Shown here: positions 33,634 to 37,396 of the stretch, in pieces
How positions within the stretch are numbered: position 1 is the stretch's first letter
Layout of the letters: each line of letters starts with the position of its first letter
Assembly: GCA_019456185.1 (NCBI GenBank)
Contig: VRUH01000016.1
Coordinates: 33,134 to 70,529 of the forward strand
Length of the DNA stretch: 37,396 nt
Source of the DNA: Candidatus Glassbacteria bacterium
Lineage (GTDB): Bacteria; Gemmatimonadota; Glassbacteria; GWA2-58-10
Reading direction: 5' to 3'
Notes under the pieces: generated by a model
What the model was told of the DNA's origin: nothing
Databases searched by the model: none
What the model saw: only the letters and a program-made list of their open reading frames with translations
Position numbers and translations under genes: made by a program

Positions 33634-34911
33634 TCAGTCCCTGAAATGCACGTGGGGGTTATCGCCGTACTCGATCACCACCGGGCGTCCCTTGCTGGTG
33701 ATCGACATCCGGCCGGCCTCGATCACCAGCTCGTTGTAGGAGCTGTTGGCCGGCGTGGCGATTACGCCCTCCTCATCGATAGCCCGGATCATATCCCGGC
33801 GGGCTTTCAGAGCCTCCTCGCCCGTTTTGCCCTCGGCCGCGGCTTCGACCCGGATGGACGCCTTGATGATATTCTCCACCGAGCGATGGCCGTAGCCCAC
33901 CGGAGTCATCGCTTTGCCGCCCATGTCCAGCAGCTTGAAATAGTCCGGGCTGACCTCGTTGTAATAGCTGTCTCCCTCGTCGCCGCCCTTGACCGTGTAG
34001 CTGTGTTTCACTCCGCGGTACTGGTCGTCGTGGATCACCAGCGCCCCGTCGCTCTCGCCCCGGCAGAACATGGCCATTCCCTGGCTGTTGCCGCCCGGAG
34101 CCACGTTGGGGTAGCCCATCCCGTTGAGGGCGGCCAGCACCGCGCCGTTGTCCCACACCACCCGGCCGTCGGTCCACAGGTAGCCCATCTTGCCGTTCGG
34201 GTACGGCTCCTCCACCCCGTAAACACTTACCTCAACCGGCATGTGCCCGGTGATAAACGCGATCGTGTCCACGTAGTGGCAGCCGATATAGGTGAACATG
34301 TCGCTGTTCTCGGTGGTGCACCAGTTCTGGAAGTTGGAGTTGCGGTAGTACCACGGTTCGATCAGCGAGGCGTAGCCCAGGCGGAACTCGCCCAGCTCAC
34401 CGTTGCGGTATTTGGCGCGGGCGATCAGGTTGCGGTCGTCGAAACGCTTATGGTACTCCACCCCGACAAACAGTCCCTTTTCCAGAGCCAGTTTCTCCAG
34501 TTCCACAGCTTCAGTGTATTTCAGCACCAGCGGCTTGACCGACAGCACGTGGTGGCCGCAGTTCAGCGCCTCCTTGACCATCGGGTAGTGCAACTGGTCA
34601 GGCACGGCTATAACCGCGATACTGTGCTCGGGCGCATCGGCCAGCACCTGCTTGAACAGGTCGGGGAACTTCTCCTCGGGTCCGACCCTGGTGAAATCGG
34701 GATACGGCGTAAAAGTCTGTCCCGGGAAACTTGTTTGCAGGGTCTGGTTATCGGCGATCTTCTTCAACGGAGGGCCGTCGAGCGCGATAATCGAGATTTC
34801 GCCGATCAGCCCCGTATTCTGCAGGTGGTAGAGCGAGGGCAGGATCTGGATCTCGGTGATCATCCCGCCGCCGACCAGCAATGCCTGCGGCTTCTCGTAA
34901 GTCGTGCTCAT
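33634..34911 (-). CDS. Second Gfo/Idh/MocA-family oxidoreductase
   Basis: The protein has 425 aa from the ATG at 34911, which begins directly before the Rossmann strand (STTYEKPQALLVGGGMITE); upstream in-frame codons add an unlikely tail. The dinucleotide loop is VGGGMI. The EKP motif is replaced by VKP (LSVKPLVLKY), keeping the Lys. The C-terminal half has YIGCHYVDTIAFITGH, holding the family's Asp/His region, and a longer substrate-domain insert than the first copy (VVWDNGAVLAALNGMGYPNV). There is no signal peptide. It is only distantly similar to the copy at 7292. It diverges from the M20 gene across 232 bp, in which I see no convincing operator. Confidence 0.87.
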   Translation of the reverse strand: MSTTYEKPQALLVGGGMITEIQILPSLYHLQNTGLIGEISIIALDGPPLKKIADNQTLQTSFPGQTFTPYPDFTRVGPEEKFPDLFKQVLADAPEHSIAVIAVPDQLHYPMVKEALNCGHHVLSVKPLVLKYTEAVELEKLALEKGLFVGVEYHKRFDDRNLIARAKYRNGELGEFRLGYASLIEPWYYRNSNFQNWCTTENSDMFTYIGCHYVDTIAFITGHMPVEVSVYGVEEPYPNGKMGYLWTDGRVVWDNGAVLAALNGMGYPNVAPGGNSQGMAMFCRGESDGALVIHDDQYRGVKHSYTVKGGDEGDSYYNEVSPDYFKLLDMGGKAMTPVGYGHRSVENIIKASIRVEAAAEGKTGEEALKARRDMIRAIDEEGVIATPANSSYNELVIEAGRMSITSKGRPVVIEYGDNPHVHFRD

Positions 34912-35143
34912 TATCCTGAATCCCCGTATCTGAGTTTGAGTTTTCTTGATTGTTGGCCGTTGTGAGGCGGCAGGGGACAAGTTTAAGCATTTTCGCCGCT
35001 CAAATCAAGGCCGCCGGCTGGGGAAGGCGGGAAATACCGTGAATCCTCGCACCAAAATAACGAGGCGGCTGTTGTCATCCGGCGCGCGGGGTGATATAGT
35101 TATGCGGCTAACCGAACTTAACCGCTTCCCGGGGAGAGCCCTG

Positions 35144-36478
35144 ATGAGATTTTTTTCCGCTGCCCTACTGCCGCTGGGCATGCTGCTGGCCGTCCAGTTA
35201 TCGTTAACCGCCGCGCCTCCCGATCTGGACGCGCTGGCGCAAAAGCACACCGGCGAATTGCTGGAAATGTACAAGCATTTCCATGCCAATCCGGAACTGA
35301 GCTTTTTCGAGAAGGAAACCAGCACCCGCCTGGCCGGAGAGCTTGGCAAAGCCGGATATGAAGTCACCCACCCGGTCGGCAAATATCCCGGTCATCTCGA
35401 CTACACCTGCTGGGGAGTGGTCGGAATCCTGCGTAACGGCCCCGGACCGACTGTACTGGTGCGCGGGGACATGGACGGCCTGCCGATAGTGGAGAACACG
35501 GGCCTCCCGTACGCCAGCAGGGTGCGGATGGCCGATATCAGCGGTGAGGAGGTCGGGGTGATGCATGCCTGCGGCCACGATGTCCACACAACAGTGCTGA
35601 TCGGCACGGCCAGGATGCTGGCCGAGTTGAAAAGCGAGTGGAGCGGAACGGTGGTGATTGTCGGGCAGACCGCCGAGGAACGCGGCAGCGGGGCGCGGGC
35701 TCTGCTGGCCGACGGGCTCTATGAGCGCTGGCCCGTGCCCGATTACGCAGTTGCCGAGCACACCGACCCCTCGCTTGAGGCCGGACAGGTGGGATACTGC
35801 CCGGGCTGGGCGATGGCGAATGTGGACATGATGGATATCACGATCCGGGGAGTGGGGGCGCACGGCGCAAGGCCGCACCAGGGTGTGGACCCGATAGTAC
35901 TCTCAGCCCAGGTGATCAATGCCCTGCAGACCGTGATCAGCCGCAATATCAACCCGGTCGAAACGGGCGTGGTCACGGTCGGCTCGATCCACGGCGGCAG
36001 CAAGCATAATATCATCCCCGCCGAGGTGAAGCTCCAGCTGACTATCCGCTCGTACAAGGAAGAGGTCCGTCAGAAGATCTTGGAATCGATCGAGCGGATC
36101 ACCATTCACACCGCCCGCGCGGCCGGAGTACCCGAGGACCGCCTGCCGATTATCGAGGGGGGAGTCGAGTTTACCCCGGCTCTCTACAACGACCCCGAGC
36201 TGGTGGTGAACACTGTCCAGGCGCTTAAAGCCAGACTTGGTGAAGACAACGTTATCCAGATTTTGCCCACCACCGGCGGCGAGGATTTCTCCGAGTTCGG
36301 CCGCACGGACCACGACGTGCCGATCTTCATGATGCGCCTGGGCACCGCCGAACCCGGCAGCGATCCGGTGTCGCGTCCCGGACTGCACTCGCCCCTGTTT
36401 TGCCCGGTGCCCGAACCGACACTAAGGACCGGCATGGTCGCGATGACCACGGCGGTGCTGAACCTGCTGGGCAAGTGA
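35144..36478 (+). CDS. Exported M20-family amidohydrolase (zinc metallopeptidase)
   Basis: The protein has 444 aa from the ATG at 35144, supported by GGGGAGAG 5 bp upstream and a signal peptide ending near LSLTAAPP; the frame also opens earlier. Metal-site motifs typical of M20D carboxypeptidases and amidohydrolases are present: MHACGHDVH (Cys143, His145), the Glu pair TAEERGSG (Glu178, Glu179), AVAEHTDP, and the C-terminal TTGGEDFSEF. A dimerisation insert lies at ~225-330 (HGARPHQGVDPIVLSAQVIN). The family removes acyl groups from N-acyl amino acids or hydrolyses peptides. The RNase Z-like gene starts 20 bp after the stop, so these genes form an operon with the partial gene at the right edge. 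Confidence 0.92.
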   Translation: MRFFSAALLPLGMLLAVQLSLTAAPPDLDALAQKHTGELLEMYKHFHANPELSFFEKETSTRLAGELGKAGYEVTHPVGKYPGHLDYTCWGVVGILRNGPGPTVLVRGDMDGLPIVENTGLPYASRVRMADISGEEVGVMHACGHDVHTTVLIGTARMLAELKSEWSGTVVIVGQTAEERGSGARALLADGLYERWPVPDYAVAEHTDPSLEAGQVGYCPGWAMANVDMMDITIRGVGAHGARPHQGVDPIVLSAQVINALQTVISRNINPVETGVVTVGSIHGGSKHNIIPAEVKLQLTIRSYKEEVRQKILESIERITIHTARAAGVPEDRLPIIEGGVEFTPALYNDPELVVNTVQALKARLGEDNVIQILPTTGGEDFSEFGRTDHDVPIFMMRLGTAEPGSDPVSRPGLHSPLFCPVPEPTLRTGMVAMTTAVLNLLGK

Positions 36479-36497
36479 ACCGGGCAAGGAGCGCTCG

Positions 36498-37262
36498 ATG
36501 AAACTGACCGTACTGGGTTCCGGAACCCTGGTGCCCCATGCGGAACGGGGATCGCCCGGATTCGCGGTCAGCGGCGATGGATCACCGGAGGTGCTGCTGT
36601 TCGACGGTGGCTCGGGGACGCTCCAGCGCGCGGTCCGTGCGGGGATCGACTGGCGCGCTGCCAGCCGCCTGTTCTATACCCACTACCATCCCGACCACAC
36701 CCTGGACCTGGTATCGTTCCTGTTCGCCGCCAACTACGCGCCGCCCGAGCCGAGAACCAGCTCCCTGACCGTTTTCGGTCCGGCCGGTCTGCAAAATTTC
36801 TACCACCGCGTTCAGGCCGCCTGGCCGTCGGTAACGCCGACAAACTACGAACTGGCTCTGCGGGAGCTGAACCCCGGTGATAATGTCGAAATCGAGGGAA
36901 ACTGGTGCGTAAGCTGCGCGGCGATGGACCACGGCGAGTCCGGAGGGCTGGGATACAGGGTGGAACGCGAAGGGCGGGCGCTGGTGCTGAGCGGAGATAC
37001 CCAGTACTGTCCGGAGCTTGTGCGGCTGGCCGCGGACGCCGATCTGCTGGTCTGCGAGTGCAGCGCCGATGACGCCGGCCGGGTGGATGGCCACATGACA
37101 CCGTCCCAGGTGGCGCGGGTGGCCGCTGAATCCGGAGTGAAAAAAATCCTGATCAACCATGTTTATTCACCGTTGGCCCCCGAGATTTTGGCGGCAGAAT
37201 GTGCGAAAATATCCGGGGCGCGGGTCGAGCATGCGGTCGATCTGCGGAGCTACGAGGTCTGA
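36498..37262 (+). CDS. Metallo-beta-lactamase-fold hydrolase, RNase Z-like
   Basis: The protein has 254 aa with AAGGAG 6 bp before the ATG and no signal peptide. The opening MKLTVLGSGTLVPHAERGSP and the metal motif THYHPDH (His62, His64, Asp66, His67) belong to the RNase Z/arylsulfatase branch, followed by GDTQYCPELVRLAADADLLV, GHMTPSQVARVAAESG and INHVYSP. The short length and the lack of a clear tRNA-binding flexible arm make a general cytosolic phosphodiesterase or hydrolase more likely than the essential tRNA 3'-processing enzyme. It sits between two exported proteins in one operon. Confidence 0.88.
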   Translation: MKLTVLGSGTLVPHAERGSPGFAVSGDGSPEVLLFDGGSGTLQRAVRAGIDWRAASRLFYTHYHPDHTLDLVSFLFAANYAPPEPRTSSLTVFGPAGLQNFYHRVQAAWPSVTPTNYELALRELNPGDNVEIEGNWCVSCAAMDHGESGGLGYRVEREGRALVLSGDTQYCPELVRLAADADLLVCECSADDAGRVDGHMTPSQVARVAAESGVKKILINHVYSPLAPEILAAECAKISGARVEHAVDLRSYEV

Positions 37263-37282
37263 ACCGGGAGGGAGGCAGAAAG

Positions 37283-37396
37283 ATGGAATGCCGCGCCGGA
37301 GTGAGTTTGCTCTCAGGGCTGCAGCTGGTATTGATATCCTTGTTTGCGCCGGCTTTTGCGAATTGCGCCGGTGACAAGGCCCTGCCCGATGCCGGG
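37283..37396 (+). CDS. Start of an exported protein (3' cut by window edge)
   Basis: An ATG at 37283 with GGGAGGGAGG upstream opens a frame of 38 codons to the window end. It begins with a convincing signal peptide (GLQLVLISLFAPAFA, then NCAGDKALP), with likely cleavage after AFA. The gap from the previous stop is 20 bp, so it continues the operon. The mature part is not visible and no family can be named. Confidence 0.7.
   Translation, partial: MECRAGVSLLSGLQLVLISLFAPAFANCAGDKALPDAG

Overview
The window is GC-rich bacterial chromosome from a double-membraned organism. It carries a TonB-dependent receptor, outer-membrane barrels, Sec signals and lipoprotein signals. A receptor, a large secreted protein ending in a type IX-like C-terminal domain (VVPNPY motif, GKFYIVN end) and a PorV/PorQ-family barrel lie in one operon, which points to the FCB supergroup. 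The heavy load of DUF1080, Gfo/Idh/MocA, DUF2264, nucleoside hydrolase and heparinase genes fits an uncultured lineage such as Latescibacterota, Glassbacteria or KSB1 better than a well-known Bacteroidetes. That placement is inference. I found no rRNA, tRNA, CRISPR array or complete insertion sequence.

Layout. 1-7194 (+): receptor, T9SS-like secreted protein and PorV-type barrel, closed by a bidirectional terminator. 7292-12427 (-): Gfo/Idh/MocA oxidoreductase, TIM-barrel protein, cation diffusion facilitator, MFS transporter and a small outer-membrane barrel. 12582-16453 (-): secreted nucleoside hydrolase, nucleoside hydrolase-esterase fusion, a junction holding a perfect 24-bp inverted repeat and an orphan J-domain fragment, and a DUF1080 protein. 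16634-18868 (+): GH20-type hexosaminidase. 18944-24194: an AT-richer, duplication-ridden island. 24449-28239 (-): DUF2264 protein, AI-2E-type permease and cyclic-nucleotide-binding protein. 28478-33373 (+): double metallo-beta-lactamase lipoprotein and heparinase II/III-type lipoprotein. 33634-34911 (-): second Gfo/Idh/MocA protein. 35144 to the right edge (+): M20 amidohydrolase, RNase Z-like protein and the start of an exported protein cut by the window end.

Most of the window reads as exported carbohydrate scavenging: GH20, DUF1080, DUF2264 and heparinase-type enzymes outside the cytoplasm, a TonB receptor for uptake, and Gfo/Idh/MocA oxidoreductases and transporters inside. No SusD-like gene was seen.

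The most unusual part is 21284-24194. It holds two paralogous lipoproteins with the same promoter (TTGCCG-N17-TATTAT) at identical distance from a TTG start. Each is followed by a convergent gene for an LAS-type zinc peptidase (S-x3-H-x6-D and HxH motifs). The peptidase is intact in the second unit and reduced to a remnant in the first. A third lipoprotein N-terminus, with its lipobox Cys changed to Ser, lies at 18944. The catalytic end of the intact peptidase and the 3' parts of the lipoproteins look AT-richer than their 5' parts. This is compatible with an exchangeable peptidoglycan hydrolase and lipoprotein partner (possibly effector and immunity), but that function is inference.
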